NCBI RefSeq assembly: GCF_964340395.1
Contig: NC_135562.1
Coordinates: forward strand, 17,991,485-18,055,484
Length of the DNA stretch: 64,000 bases
Direction of reading: 5' to 3'
Origin: Glandiceps talaboti
Taxonomy: Eukaryota; Hemichordata; Enteropneusta; Spengelidae
Shown here: positions 32,311 through 47,300 of the stretch, piece after piece
Numbering within the stretch: the first letter of the stretch is position 1
How the letters are laid out: each line of letters opens with the position of its first letter
Notes under the pieces: model-generated
What the model was told of the DNA's origin: nothing
Database searches by the model: none
Seen by the model: the letters and a program-made list of their open reading frames with translations, nothing else
Made by a program: the position numbers and the translations under genes

Positions 32311-35300
32311 AAAATATCAAAAAGGAAACTTGAGTTCTTGAGCGAACATAACTGATATGAATGCCATGTGTGCAGATCTATACTTACTTCTGAGTGTGTG
32401 AACATTCCAGGTGACGTTTTGATGACTGTGTAGATTGCATGGGCGACAGAAAATGCATGTGTCCAATTGTGATACGGAACTTTGCGATAGTTCTTCCGAA
32501 CACTGAGCGTAAACCTGCATAGGTCATCATAGTCAAAACTGAAAAAGAGATTAAATTGAAAATTTGTCAATGAAGATAGACTTACTGTTCAAGAATAAGT
32601 AAATTCAGTCTTTCTTGAAATGCAATTTCATTGAAATTTTCTGAATTTCACCTAGATGTAGACCACTTTTTATGAAGAGTATCTAAAAATAAAACTATGA
32701 ACACAGATGGCGCTGTCCATTTAGAAGCCTTCATCAATATTGTTTATCATAACATTGATATATAGGGCACTGTTCATTAAAAAGTTGTAATCCCAATGTG
32801 GACACACAGGGTGCTGCTCATTTAAAAATTTGTAGCCCTACAGTGAACAAAAAATCACTGCTGACACTGCTGTACACTGAAACTCCACAAATCCCTCTAT
32901 GACAACTCTATTAGTATAAAGTACCTACAATGAAAATACATCTTTTGAATTTCTTAACCAAAATAAAAGAAATTTTACTTACTTCATTAATCCAAACAAA
33001 TCTCTAAACATACACAACACATAAAGTGGCTTGGCTTCTTCCTCCAAATGCCAAGGTGAAAAATCATATCTGGGGAGAAGATATATAATAACTGAAGTTA
33101 ACACTGAAGAAGTCTAAGGTATGAACTCGACAAGTTTAACTAATTAGCTGGTCATACACCTATTGTGCACATGCATACATACACATCCATACACATTTCA
33201 ACATACTTGATGTTCATCCTTACCTTGCAACCTCTGGCGCTGTGTCAGGCAATGCGACCCTTCTCAGTTCTTCATACTCACGATCCGTACATTGACTGTG
33301 GTAGGATAACACCTCCAGTGCTACTCTGTACTTCTGTTCTGACCTCCTTATCTTATCATAGAGCTGAAAAAAACACAGTATGTATGGTATTAATGAGAGA
33401 GAACAGGTCAACAGTGAGTACATGAAGCACCAATATGTCAGTATATACTGTAAACCTAGATATTTGAGCTACTAGAAAGTTTTTGTTTCTGTGAAGCTTG
33501 GATGTTCAACATGTTAAAATACAATGAAATTAATCAAATAACCCTGATATGTATCATGTACATGTAGCTTCTTGAAATAAACTTCCTTATGTAGTCCAAG
33601 TCAACTTGGGTTTATTATAATATTATCACTTTACTCTGTACAGAACACCTTCGCGTATTTAAGAACACAAATAATATACCAAAGTGTTGTATGAACGGTT
33701 TCCAGTGCCCCTATATAGTTAATGGAGCAATCCATTAGGACGTCCTCAACAGAGGAGGAACTCCGACTGGTATATAAGTGTGCCAACCTGGAAATCCTGC
33801 AGGACGCATGATTGAAAGCATTGGTATAACACCCGGAGAATTAACCTATTCCCAGCTGTACCTACGCAACCCTACTATAGACGAAGTGTGTCTAGTCTGA
33901 CGGCAGTCAGTTCAGGTAAGCCAAATCACTTTGGCTAGGATTACAACAAAAGAATATACAACAAAAATAATAACGTGTGACATAAAATACCAACACTGTA
34001 CTGAACAAAGACAACAGAATGATGTCATAACTAATGTGATGTCACCCACATATAAGCTTTTATGAGAATTCGTATGACTACGGATGTACATCCATACTGT
34101 TATATGGTGTTACAAACCTTTGCATGGTGAAGGGCCAAACCACAATAAACTGCAAATGTCTCAAAGGAATCTTCATCAGATTTGGTAAATAGACCATTCC
34201 TCTTATTAACCATTTGAACAACACCAATTATACTACAATGAAGCAATTACAATGACAATCAAAATGGTGCACAGAGATTTAGTAGGTAATCATGGTTGAA
34301 AAGAAGGACGTGACCGACTGGATATGAAACCATGCATAGTCTCAATGTAATCAATGATCAGACGATATAACAATGTGTGGTAGAAATTGTTGCGAAAAAT
34401 CACCAATCTGGATCCCTGTTCACATGACATTTAGAAAGGGGTAGAGATTTCGAATCTGGCCATACTTAAAACTCCATCTGAATCATGATAGACATGTAAT
34501 AACCCCATTTACTTCCTCATACCCCCCTGTAACCCTTCCATGGGACCTATGTTTGCATATACTGATATATTTCAATGATAACATTTGATTCATAATAGTG
34601 CAAGATGGACACAATGTTAGAACCTTTCAAATATAAAGTTAAAATATGAATCACATAATGAGGGCTTGACCCTCTCTGGAAATTAGAAACCATGATGCCC
34701 TGATTATGATTCTACTAAGCAAAATAACGTTTCCCCTGAGTCTGTAGATGGGTGATCTAACACAGACTATATTTTCACACTACTGATGTCTGAAGGAATA
34801 GGTATATGTACAACCCAGTAAGAATTTGCACCCATTTTTTGGCCAACACTGCATCTAAAACCTGAATTCACTTTGCTGTTATAAAACATGTGTTATGAGG
34901 ACAGAGTAAAGATAGATACATTTGCACCCATTTTTTGGCCAACACTGCATCTAAAACCTGAATTCACTTTGCTGTTATAAAACATGTGTTATGAGGACAG
35001 AGTAAAGATAGATACATTTGCACCCATTTTTTGGCCAACACTGCATATAAAACCTGAATTCACTTTGCTATTATAAAACATGTGTTATGAGGACTGAGTA
35101 AAGATACATGGACACTTACTTTCCTCTGATATATATAGGCATGCAAAGAATGGTTTTTGTAACGTATCCCGTCTGGATGTCAACATCTCTGTTGAAGAGA
35201 AATATGAAATATGTATTAGGCTCATGTATATTTTGAATAGTAGGTCAATCTGTTCAACTTGGAAAACAAAAAGGCTGAAATGTGCAGTCGAAGGTCGAAG

Positions 35301-38300
35301 TCGAAAAGATAGACTAACCAACCTTCTATGGAGGCTATTGAATTTTACATTCACTCCTACCTATTAAATCTTTCATCTAGGTATGCATCAGGGATATTCA
35401 AAGTTTCTCCACTTGATGCAACATGACCTGCTATACCCTTTTCCATTGGAAACCTACAAAAATGAGAATATATTTGAAAATTATTTTGTTTTCAAAACTG
35501 AATGCTTCCCCCAAATAGCAAGATATTGTGTCAGTGTCAAGTAATGGCACACAAAATAAGTTGTTAAGTGAAAACAGTACTATTATAAATGAAATTATGG
35601 TATCTCATGCCATATACAAAACTCTATTCCTCAGTACAAATGCAAAAGTTATCTAATTTTACATTTATTTGCCCACCTCTATCTCATTATATTTGCAACC
35701 CGCTATATCATTATATATGCAAAACTTATCTCATTACATCATTACATATACAAAACGTACATTGTATCTCATTATTGCAACCCTCTATCTCATTATTATG
35801 CAAAACGTATCTCGTTACAAATGAAACTCTTATCTCATTACATTTGCAACCCTCTATCCCATTATATATGCAAAAATTTCTATAAACTATACATGTATAA
35901 TCATGCAAAATTGCATCTTATAGCGTATTTTCGACCACATCCCATTATATATGCAGAACTGTAGCTTAATATGTTTTCAAGACTCATTCTATTGCAAATT
36001 GTATCTCAGTACAAGACAATTTTCTCATTATTATATTGCATTGTGTATTCAGTGATGGCTCGCTTCTCATTACATATGCAAAACTGTATATAATTACGTC
36101 TTCAAGATTATCTTCTCATTATATATGCAGAATTGTATCTCATCATGTATCGATGGACATCTCATTATATATGCAAAACTATCTAATTATGTATTCAAGA
36201 TTATCTTCTCATTATAAATGCAGAATTGCATCTCATTGTGTATTGATGGCTATCTTCTCATTATATATATGCAAAACAAGATTATCTTCTCATTATAAAT
36301 GCAGAATTGCATCTCATTGTGTATTGATGGCTATCTTCTCATTATATATATGCAAAACAAGATTATCTTCTCATTATATATGTAGAATTGTATCCCATCG
36401 TGTATTGATGGCCATCTGCTCATTATATATGCAAAACTGTATCTAATTATGTATTGAAGATTATCTTCTCATTATAAATGCAGAATTGCATCTCATCATG
36501 TATTGATGGCTATCTTCTCATTATATGTATGCAAAACAAGATTATGTTCTCATTATATATGCAGAATTGCATCTCATCATGTATTGATGGCTATCTTCTC
36601 ATTATATGTATGCAAAACAAGATTATGTTCTCATTATATATGCAGAATTGCATCTCATCATGTATTGATGGCTATCTTCTCATTATATATGCAAAACAAG
36701 ATTATCTTCTCATTATATATGCAGAACTGTACCCCATTGTGTATTCAAGACTGTGAGTTCTCATTATATATGCAAACTTACAGATGTTTATACAATGTAC
36801 TTGTACGGGCAATTGATATTTATTTTTTATTTTGAAATCTTTCAGACAGACATATTTTGCTCAATTAAATATCACGATTCTGGTATTATTCAGTTCCTTT
36901 TTCACACATTATAAATCAAGATTCAACTTATCATATTTTCACAACCTCTTTACAAGTTTCCCTTACTATGTGGTCCATACAAGCAAATATTGTTTAATGA
37001 GATGAAAATTTACAGCAAATTACGTAACATGACTGACCGACTTGGTTTATTTGTATAGTTATATATGCAGCACCGAACTTACAACATTTTACTCTTTGTT
37101 GCCAGAAATACTACTCACATGAAGCCTTACAGAATCTATATATAGCAACCAATCAAAAGCTTACCAGAAATTGTATAAACCAATCAAAGCTTAGAAGTTG
37201 TACTTATAAACTAATCAAAACCTTAGAAAGACACTATATATAATATATAATATATATAGTCATACATTCTTGTATACCCAGGAGGCGTACATTTGTACTT
37301 TGACATATCCTTAACTTGTACAAAAATTATATTACACCATTTTTTAAATTCAGTTTTTTGAACACTTTTTAATAAGATACATGTTCAATAGTTTGCTATA
37401 TCATGAAAATGACAAATAAAATTGAATCTAAAACAATGGAAGTTCAATGAATACACCAAATCAGACATTTTGTCTCTACTGTTCTTGTTTGGCTAACTTT
37501 CTAACATTTTCTTGGCAATAGTCTATGTTTTGGAACTTTTTTCTTAATTATAAAGGGCTATGTACAGTATCAACTACATTTTTACTGATATTTTCTGTGA
37601 TTCAAGGTTCATTTCTAAAACAGTTCATCAAGTTACAATACTTCATGTTTCTGCATGGTTATCAGCAAGACAAAAGATGTCATGCTTTCACCACTAGGTC
37701 GGCTAAGGAGCAATGTTTGCGAGCTGTTTTGAGACTGGAAGTGACAGCCACCTCACTTTCTATATTGTTCTCACTGTAACGTTTTATGAGTGACAGTAAG
37801 TAATCAAAATATGCCTAACCACTACTGTACTCTTTTAAGAACAAGAAAACATCTTTTTCACACATTTTGCTCATTGATTCATGCAGCAACCAGGACCAAT
37901 TCTAGCTTTCCCTTTGCCAAATCTGAAGTATCCTGTAATGACCTTTACATGCAAAATGATCGGAACTTTGGTAACCGCAATATGGCATATTGTATGTATA
38001 CTAATAATCACAACAACCATGTTATGTATTAGAAATGAAAGCCCTCCAACAATAAATCCCTTTATGTTATTCTATACAAAGCTTGTTGACAGTTTATGTT
38101 TACATTTTGTATAATAAACACATCCTTGACTCACAGTTTCCCTTACAAATTGCTAATAGATTTTAGTTAGGATATCGCACAATGCACACACTTTAATTTC
38201 ATTTTATGACGTAACAAAACATCAATCACTTACCATCTTCACATTTAATTTTTGATAATTTTGATGCTAAATACTATTTTCCTCTTTTTTTTTTTGCATT

Positions 38301-41300
38301 ACCTAATCATATTTTCTTGTGTAATTGAAATGGTACTTCATTAAATATTCAAAATGGCACCTGATTATGTATTCAAAGACATATTTCCTTATATGGTCTC
38401 ATATTTTGGTACCTCATCACATTTAAAATGTCTCTTTCTTTACATGCTTTAAATTGTAATTAATCATAAGTACATCCAGTATGGGATTACCTTGTATGGC
38501 CGAAACTGTAACTAATTAAGTATTCAAAGTTTCTTTTCCTAATAAAGCCAAAATTGTAACTAATTATACATTCAAAATTGGATTTCCTTTGGCCAAAATT
38601 GTGACTAATTATAAATTTAAAATTGAAATTCCTTATAAGGCCTAAATTGTAACTCATTATGCATTTAAATGGTAGCATTTTTACCTCTATTTCAAGAATT
38701 TGTATGGTGATCCAAGATTTTTCTTCTTCTTAATTTTAAGAGAGAATAGGTTGAAGTTACAGGAAAAATTGAAAAAAGTTCATTTCTGAGGCACACACTA
38801 TGTTAAGTACATTGAGACAAGTAGGATTTCTCTTTATCAAAATTATCTGAAATTAAGTGAATCTGGAAAGTGAAATACACACAGTTATGACAACATCATG
38901 CACATGCATTGTTCCAATATCAAATAATATTACAAATTAAACAAATCATCAAACTATTTTAAATTATTAAAACTTTCCTGTATGAAAGCTTGTGCCAGGT
39001 TCTTTTCATAAATACAAATTTTGGGATGTGGGTACATTATCCAAATGTACCATTAGAAACACAGTGTGTGGCAGCCATTTTGAATTCAAAATTTGCATAA
39101 ATTACATTATCCAAATATACCATTAGGAACACAGTCTGAAGCAGCCATTTTGAATTCAAAATTTGCATAAATTTCATTAATTTTTTCCAAATAGTTTCTG
39201 AGGGACTGCAACATTTTTGTGCAATGATTTAGTTTTATGCAATGACTTTGAAAAGAAACTGGTTTCAAGTTTTCTTGAGCAAAGTATCACCATCTTTTTC
39301 AGACTTTTTGTTTATGAGTTGCATTATATGTTACGCAGCACACATCAAGAATTTCAATCTACAGTTTAAATATACCTTAATACATTCTGTAACGCAGACC
39401 CAGAACTGAAGTAAAAAGATACATCCGAAAAAAAAGGAAAGATTAGTTTGAACAGAAAATAAATACAAAAACAAAACAAAACAAAAGTAAACATAAATAA
39501 AAAGTTGCAAATTCCAAGGTAAAACGTAAAAAGGAATTTCCCACTAAAAATAATTATAACTCTTAGCATGTCGTCACATCTCCTTGACATCCTCCCTCCT
39601 CTCTCCCTCAGAAATACACAGCTGTCCTATCAGATTCATAGTTATTCTAGTGGGGGTGATGAAACATAACTGCCCAACCTGATTTCTTTCTGTGATTTCT
39701 TTGCCGGCTGTGGACCTTCTCCATTACCAACATCAAATATTCTTGCATATAACTCTTTGGTTTTGGTGTCACACAGAAACAGTGATGCCCTCTCAGCATT
39801 TACCAGTCTCTGTGCATAGTTCTGTAATCATAATTATAATCATAATCTTACTCATAATCAGAATCTTAATCATAAACATAATATTCATTTGTATATATTG
39901 CATTACCTTGAAACAAAAATGTATATTTTAATTTATTATAGATTAAATGATTTGCCCCCCCCCCCCTTCTTCCTGCACACAGAGCCTTTTTGTAAACCAT
40001 CCCCTCACAAACCCATCCATCCCCCCGCACAGAATGAATTTTTTTGTTTGATCTTTAAATTATGGGCTGAACATACTCCTACCATAGCTACCATACATTG
40101 GTAAATGAATGACTTAGACACTACAAAATGTCCAGTTGGCAATAAGCTGGGAGGGGTGGGACTGTAAACTGAGGGTCAAGGGGGGGGGGGGGATGGACCT
40201 ATAAAGATTACATACCATGATCTTCATAATGACAGTATCCATACTGACTATATCCTGAAATATTGACCTAAGAAGAGGAAAAAAATTATTAATATTAATA
40301 TACATATAATGAATTATTAAACATAATGCACTTGTTACATTTTATCTAAATGAAAAGGAACCATTAACATACTGGTAACTAGTTCAAGACATGCAGGCGC
40401 CAATGTTTTGATGTCTGCACTTGATATCTGTATGGTGGTACATTTATTTCATTTAAACAAATTGTATTCCCTAAGTCTTGCTATATTAAAATATGGCATT
40501 TGCAGTTTCTTATTGGTTTCAGCGTGGTTGTATCAAACAGAGCCAATGAACAAGGAGCATGTCTAAATGTGAGTATTGCTGTGCTTAAAAACCCATTCAC
40601 TGATCTATGGAAATGACTTCAAAATACTTACTAGGAATATTTTGATAAGAGGGTAGGGCTTTCTTGAACAAACAAACTGTACAGCAAATTTGGGACTTTT
40701 TACAGTTATGCAAATGGTACATACTTTAAACAAATAAGAAAATATATGTCTTTAGAAATCGTTGTTACAATTTTGTTATAGTGTTGACACTATTAACTTG
40801 GCTATTTCTGGAAAATGTGTTCATGGTTCCTAGAATCAACAGGACAGTAAATTATAGCTATTTTGGAATGGTAAATTAGAAAGAAATGCGATGTTTTGAC
40901 TCATCTGCTATGGTCTTTGATGATACAATGACGCAATTATTCAGTGTTCACTTCTCAACAGACATTAACACCGAATGATTAATTTATTATGACATCAAGG
41001 TCCATATTAGATGAATAGAGATATCACATAATTTTTCTAATTTATCATTCCAAAGTAACTATATTTTACTGTCCTATGCCTATTTCTTTACTTACTTTGT
41101 GACAACCAATAACAACTATTTTAATTTCTTTTGTGAGAGCCAATAAGAATTCACTTTACTTAACTTTATGACAGCCAATAAAAAATAATTTTTCTTACTT
41201 TGTGCCAGCCAATAAGAATTCACTTTACTTACTTTGTGACAGCCAATAAGAATTCATTTAACTTACTTTCTGACATTCAATGAGAATTCACTTACCTACT

Positions 41301-44300
41301 TTGTGACATCCAATGAGAATTTGTTTTACTTACTTTGTGACAGCCAAGAAAAATTCACTTTACTTACTTTGTGACAGCCAGTAAGAATTCATTTTACTTC
41401 CTTTGTGACAGCCAATAAGAATTCATTTTACTTACTTTGTGACAGCCAATAAGGATTCACTTTACTTACTTCGTGACAGCCAATAAGAATTCATTTTACT
41501 TACTTTGTGACATCAATGAGAATTCACTTTACTTTGTGACAGCCCATGAGAATTCATTTTACTTACTTTGTGACATCCAATGAGAATTCGCTTTACTTAC
41601 TTTGTGACAGCCAATAAGAATTCATTTAACTTTCTCTGTCGTTGTATATTCTGATACATCTATTAATCAAACGGAAGAAAAATATTCAGAAACTAACATT
41701 CACTGATGGTTTAATAGTACTACAACCTTTACCAAAGTTATTTCACTACAATTTACTTTCATTCAAAAATTACATTTAATTTATTCTATTTATTATTAAG
41801 AATACATAATTAAGCTGGGCAAATGTATTGTAGGCATAGCATGCATTATTATCATGTAATAATATACTGTCTGCAGTGTTTAGTGTTTATCATGCATATA
41901 TTGCTGCTAGCGATGGTTGCACTACTAATGTGTCAGATGGAATGATATTTCATACACTAGTTTAAATGGTACAGTATGTTTTTCACTTAGAAATTGCTAT
42001 ATCTAATGGGGGCCTGTATTCATCTATCCAAAACTAGATGTCATACATACTGTTGAAGCTGCAAAGTTATGTCTTTATATTAAAGACTACAAAAAAACTA
42101 CATATTTCGGGGAAAAATATCATGCTTTTGTCCAGGTATTTTTACATGTACAAGTAGAAGAAAATAGAAGGCTAAGAACTTATATGCATTTTTTATCCTA
42201 AAAACATGCATTTTTAGCCAAAAAACATGCATTTGGTTATCAAGCACTAAAAACTAATTATCAGCACTGGAAAAGTTAAATTTGGCATTTTTCAAAGAAA
42301 AGAAGTTAAGATTCAAGTTTCTTTTTGACTACAATAACCCTGTGAATTTAAGAGAACACCTTTCCTTGAAACATCAAGATGTGCTAAAAGAAATTTGAGG
42401 TCATAAATAAATAAGTAAAATAAATAAATAAAGTACCAAAATCTAAAAGAAAATGTAGTGTTACAGGCACGCTGATGGCACTTCATTTGTTAGTCACTGC
42501 AAATGGGGGAAAAAAAGAACCACACGAAACCCACCTTCATTTAAAGATAGTAGATGAGTTGAAAATAAACAAAACTAAATAAATATTAAAAATGTAGTGA
42601 AGACGGAATGGAGAACATGATACAAAGCATAATGAAGATGGGACAAGACAAGACAAAACAATACAAGACAATACAAGACAAGGCAAGTGGCACCAACTGA
42701 GTTAGTTCTACAGAATTATGCACAGCATCGACAAGCTTGTGGACAGTGGGACGATTCGCAAAGCAGGTGAAGATGATTGCCCCCTCTGTAAGTTACAATG
42801 TAAAACAACCAAGGTGCAACAAATATAATTACTTATGATGGTAGTAATACAGTAGAAAAACAGTTTTTTACTATGTTCTAAGCTGACAAACGACATGGCA
42901 TCAGAGTTTAAAACAATAACAATTAAAATAATGATATTGTGATGTTTTATATTAATTATACACAATATCGTCCTGTAATAGGCCTTGTACAGAATTGTGA
43001 GGATGCTAATAGCTACAATTAAAATCCCGAAAACAGCAATGTGTTTGGCTCAACAAATATCTAACTACTATAAACAGTGCTACATTTTATTGTCCAGCTA
43101 ACAGAGCTATGTTTTATTGTTTATCTCAAAAATTTGTACCAAATGATATTTGTCAAGCAAGATGATAAAATGTAACACTGTTGGTAAAATGTTTGTTTAC
43201 CCACATGATAAAATGTACCAGTGTTAGTAAGATTTTTGTTGAGTCAGACGACATTTTCATTCAGGATTCATGTTTTTATTTGTAGTAGCTATATTGTATC
43301 CATGGAACATACACATTCAATATTTTTGTCCAGTTTGGATGACAATTCTGACATGATAACAGTCAAAGCAAACTCAACATTACAGTATCTACATTACAGA
43401 GTCTGTAACATCCACACTTATGCTAAATTTATGACTGTGGATCACTTGGCAATGACATAACATGCAGACAGACAGACAGACAAATATACTGGTATACTAC
43501 ATACATACATACATACATACATACATACATACATACATACATACATACATAGACAGACAGACAGACATACATACATACATACAATGTCACACACAATTAC
43601 TCACAAAAATGTGAACACATATAACCTTAACACACACAAATGCACATGTACACACAACACACACAACAACAATGACAACAACAACAACAACAACAACAAC
43701 CTGATATACAGTATGTGTCAACCATGCTTTTTAAAATAGTTTTTGTATCCATTAATTCTCAGCTTGATTTATTTGTACCGCAACTAATGACAAAACAAAC
43801 CATACAAGACTGTACAATTTTATTAAAACAATCTATGCACTGAAATCATGAGTGATGTTGTCGGTACATCTTATCCTTATTGTTCTAATTATCTTATGGT
43901 CCAAAAAAGTTTATTCAAAGTCATTTGTCAGCCAGTTCACATAGTGAAACTGATGCTTAATATACATGTACAGTACTTTGAAATAATATAAATATGTGTT
44001 GCACCTAGGGTGTTTTTTTTATTGTAAATCAATGCAAAGCCAAATAAGCAAGTGATTTTCCCTTTAAGATACTACAACACACACAGCTGTAACTGGGTTT
44101 CTAAATCGGAAAAAAACGAAATCACTGACTACAAAACTTATGTAACGGAATTTATACTTGGACACTATGTTTATATAGGAGACTGGGGTGAATCTGAATG
44201 GGGATGTTAATCTATGAAGATTAAAGGTACATGGGCCAGATCTGACGATGTTTATACTTTTTCAAATTTTTGTCTCATATTAGGAATTACAAATGTTATT

Positions 44301-47300
44301 CTTACTGAAACATGTTTAATTATATAACCAGTAACTGTGACACCTGTGGCATTAAAGACATCCAGATGAATAATTCGATGACATAATTTTAGGGCATGCC
44401 CAAAAACTGCAACCAACATTAGGATTGGTGAAAAAATGTATGAGTGTTAACTTGTTGATGCCATATTGATATTGTTTATCTCCTCAATGCATAAATAAAC
44501 ATAACTAAGTTGTTATATAAGATGTATTATTCAAACTTTCAATAAAAATGGCACCTCAAGTTGGCCCATGTCCCTTTAAAATACATTGTATTGATAGATA
44601 TATTTTTCACATTAGCATAGCTTTTAATTTTCACTTTTGAGCATTTTCTACAACACAATTTTAAAAACTAGCAAACTAAAAATTATGATTTATAAAAGGG
44701 TTGTGGAAAACATATTTCATTTGAAAATCTTATCAAAATGTTTGCTTTTTAAGTTGTAAAAATGTTACTAGGTGCAAAAATAGCCATTAATGTAAATACT
44801 AGCATGCATCTTGTAAAATGACTGGCTCACAAAAATTAAATTTGTCATGTTACAAATTAGTGTTGTTGACTGAAGGAAGGGAAACCATATAAACTACAGG
44901 AAAGGAATATGTTTTGCAGAGAAAACATTTAAAAGAAACACAGCAAGCACATGAAAGCAATTATTGCAGAAATATTGATATTCTGAGAATGGCTGACAAA
45001 AAACAAAAGTTTCTGAAAATTCACCACTGAGGGCGATATCATTGTAAATTTTGAGAGATTCCAACTGTTTTCTGCAAACTGAAAGAGAGTTGTCATTGTC
45101 AGCTAACTACATTCTCACAAACCAGAGCTGTTATTTCTTCAGCTGTGAAATAACGATAATACTGCCTCTTGGTGGTGCATCTTGGACGGTGCTGCAAAAA
45201 GAGGCTGTGGTTTATGATGATGGCTATCTACAGTGGAATGAGTAAAGTCACTTGAACAATGACAAATTCTTTCAGTCAGTATGTTTTTGTGGGAACAAGA
45301 TATTAACCTAAATAAAAGTAAAAAAAAAATTTCAATACTGTCGCAATTCTCAGAATTTCCTCTTGTTTTTTAACCACTTTCATTTTAAACTATTTTCCCT
45401 TTTCCCCTACTTCTATTTAAACAATGAAGAAATAGTACAGGTGCAAATGACGAACCTCTCTCTCCATCAATTTGCTGTTACATTTCTACACACACATATA
45501 GTTGTTGCATGCAGGGAAGGCAGTAGGGGGTGCAGGAAAAAAAAGGACATCGGAAAACATCAATTAGTCACAGGGAAGGAAAAAGTAAAATCACGCGACA
45601 GTACATTTAAATTTGCTGGTTTTGGTTCAGTTGGTTTCGGTATTGACCCTTGACATTTGACCCTTGACCTTTCCAGTGCCAAAAAGAAGACTACAGTGAA
45701 GCATGTGTTGCTAAGTAATGAAATGTCAGGTAATATATGAAAAGCAAATTGTGTTATTTCTAAAATAATCTGTAAAACTATGGCTAACTATAACTGATTA
45801 ACACTACTGACCTACGACCTCAGAATATTGACCTTTGAACTCAACATAATGACCAACATTTTAGTTTCACGAAACAAAGGTGAGCTTGAAACTCAAATCA
45901 TCTGGAACATTCAATCCAATTAAATCAAATGCCTCAAGACTGAGATTCAATCATGCAATACAAAACTCTTCACATCACAGTTTATAATTTTTTCCTGGCC
46001 AATATTCTGAGGGATAATGTTCGACTTGCCTCTTTTGTTATATGTACCTTATCGTCGACATTGGCCTGCAAAAAGGGGGTCAATTTTTTAAGTAGATTAG
46101 CTAGTGAGTTGTTTTAGGGGGGAGGGGGGAACATGAGTATAGGTATATCAACGTAAATACAGGGATAGAAACAAAAAAATCAGGGTCAAGTTTGTGTTAT
46201 TTTATTCAGAAATTGGCACTGCAAAGGGGAAATTAAATCAGCAAAAATAGTCTATATTTTTTTCGTTGACATTCTTTTGCATTTCAATGGAACAAGCAAA
46301 GCTGGGTAAATGCAATGTAAGTTTGTATCAAATCCTTCTCAAAAGTACTGACAGTGTTGATTGTCAGATGACATCATATTTTTTAGAATGGTATCCACAC
46401 CATGACCTTTGACCTTAGTATGATAGCTGTGACATCATGTAACTGTGAAGCAGTAGTACATGTATGGACTAATGGGTCTCGGGTGTCTCTTTACGATGTC
46501 ATTCAAACAGCTGGCTATAATCATTTTAAGAAATTGTTCATCACTTGAAAGCCAGTAGAAAAACTTCCAGAAATGTTAGAGTTGACTAAGTACAAGTATT
46601 TGTGACTTCATTCACATAAAATATAAAGATATTTGAAAGTCTGAAAATTTGGTTGAGTGATCACTTCTGTACTACACTTCTGAAAGATCCAAAGTTTGCT
46701 GTGTGTCAACTCAATAAACTCACAGCCATTTCACATGACATAAGCTAAATGTACGAAAAACAGAGAGAGAGCTACAGTCGATTTCCAGTTGACATGCGCC
46801 CTCTAGAGTCAAGACTGATTGTTTCCTTGCCTTCTGTTTGCTTGATGATGCGATGGTACCAAGTTGACCCATTTTCACCCAGCAAATAACTTTGAACTAT
46901 TTTTATTGCTTGTAATATGACATGCCTTAATGAGATATGTATAATGGTAAAAGCAATGCTGCAAAGTAAACTTGACATTTTTTGTAATCTTGTTATATAC
47001 AGTAAAAAATAATATCCTCATTTCTAGATACCCATAAGAAATAAAAGCCTTCTTTTTGCAGTTTACAAACAAAACTTAAGAAACATAAACATATAACAAA
47101 CGAACAAACATAAAAGCTGACAAACAAACAGACAATGTAACTAGATATGAGTACTTTTGATGCGAAAATATGAAAATAGAAAATCATAAAATATTCTCCC
47201 AAATGACATATTAGAGTAGCTCAGCTGGCGTGAATCCCATGAAAATGATACTGCATCACCATGGAAACGAATCACATGATACATACATATGGACATTTCT

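Noticed and set aside
36036-36835. Plus-strand frames of 92-136 codons with repeated SLYMQN/ISSCIDG units
   Set aside because: Translation of the AT-rich intronic satellite; frames are kept only by unit length and drift between copies.
41085-41600. The 34-bp array as a CRISPR-like repeat
   Set aside because: Units are directly adjacent without unique spacers, in a eukaryotic intron, and derive from exon 9.
42690-42790. Possible plus-strand exon reading [16 protein letters not shown].. with a CPLC and a gtaag after it
   Set aside because: No acceptor or partner exon and no family recognised; the opposite strand is open too. Left unannotated.
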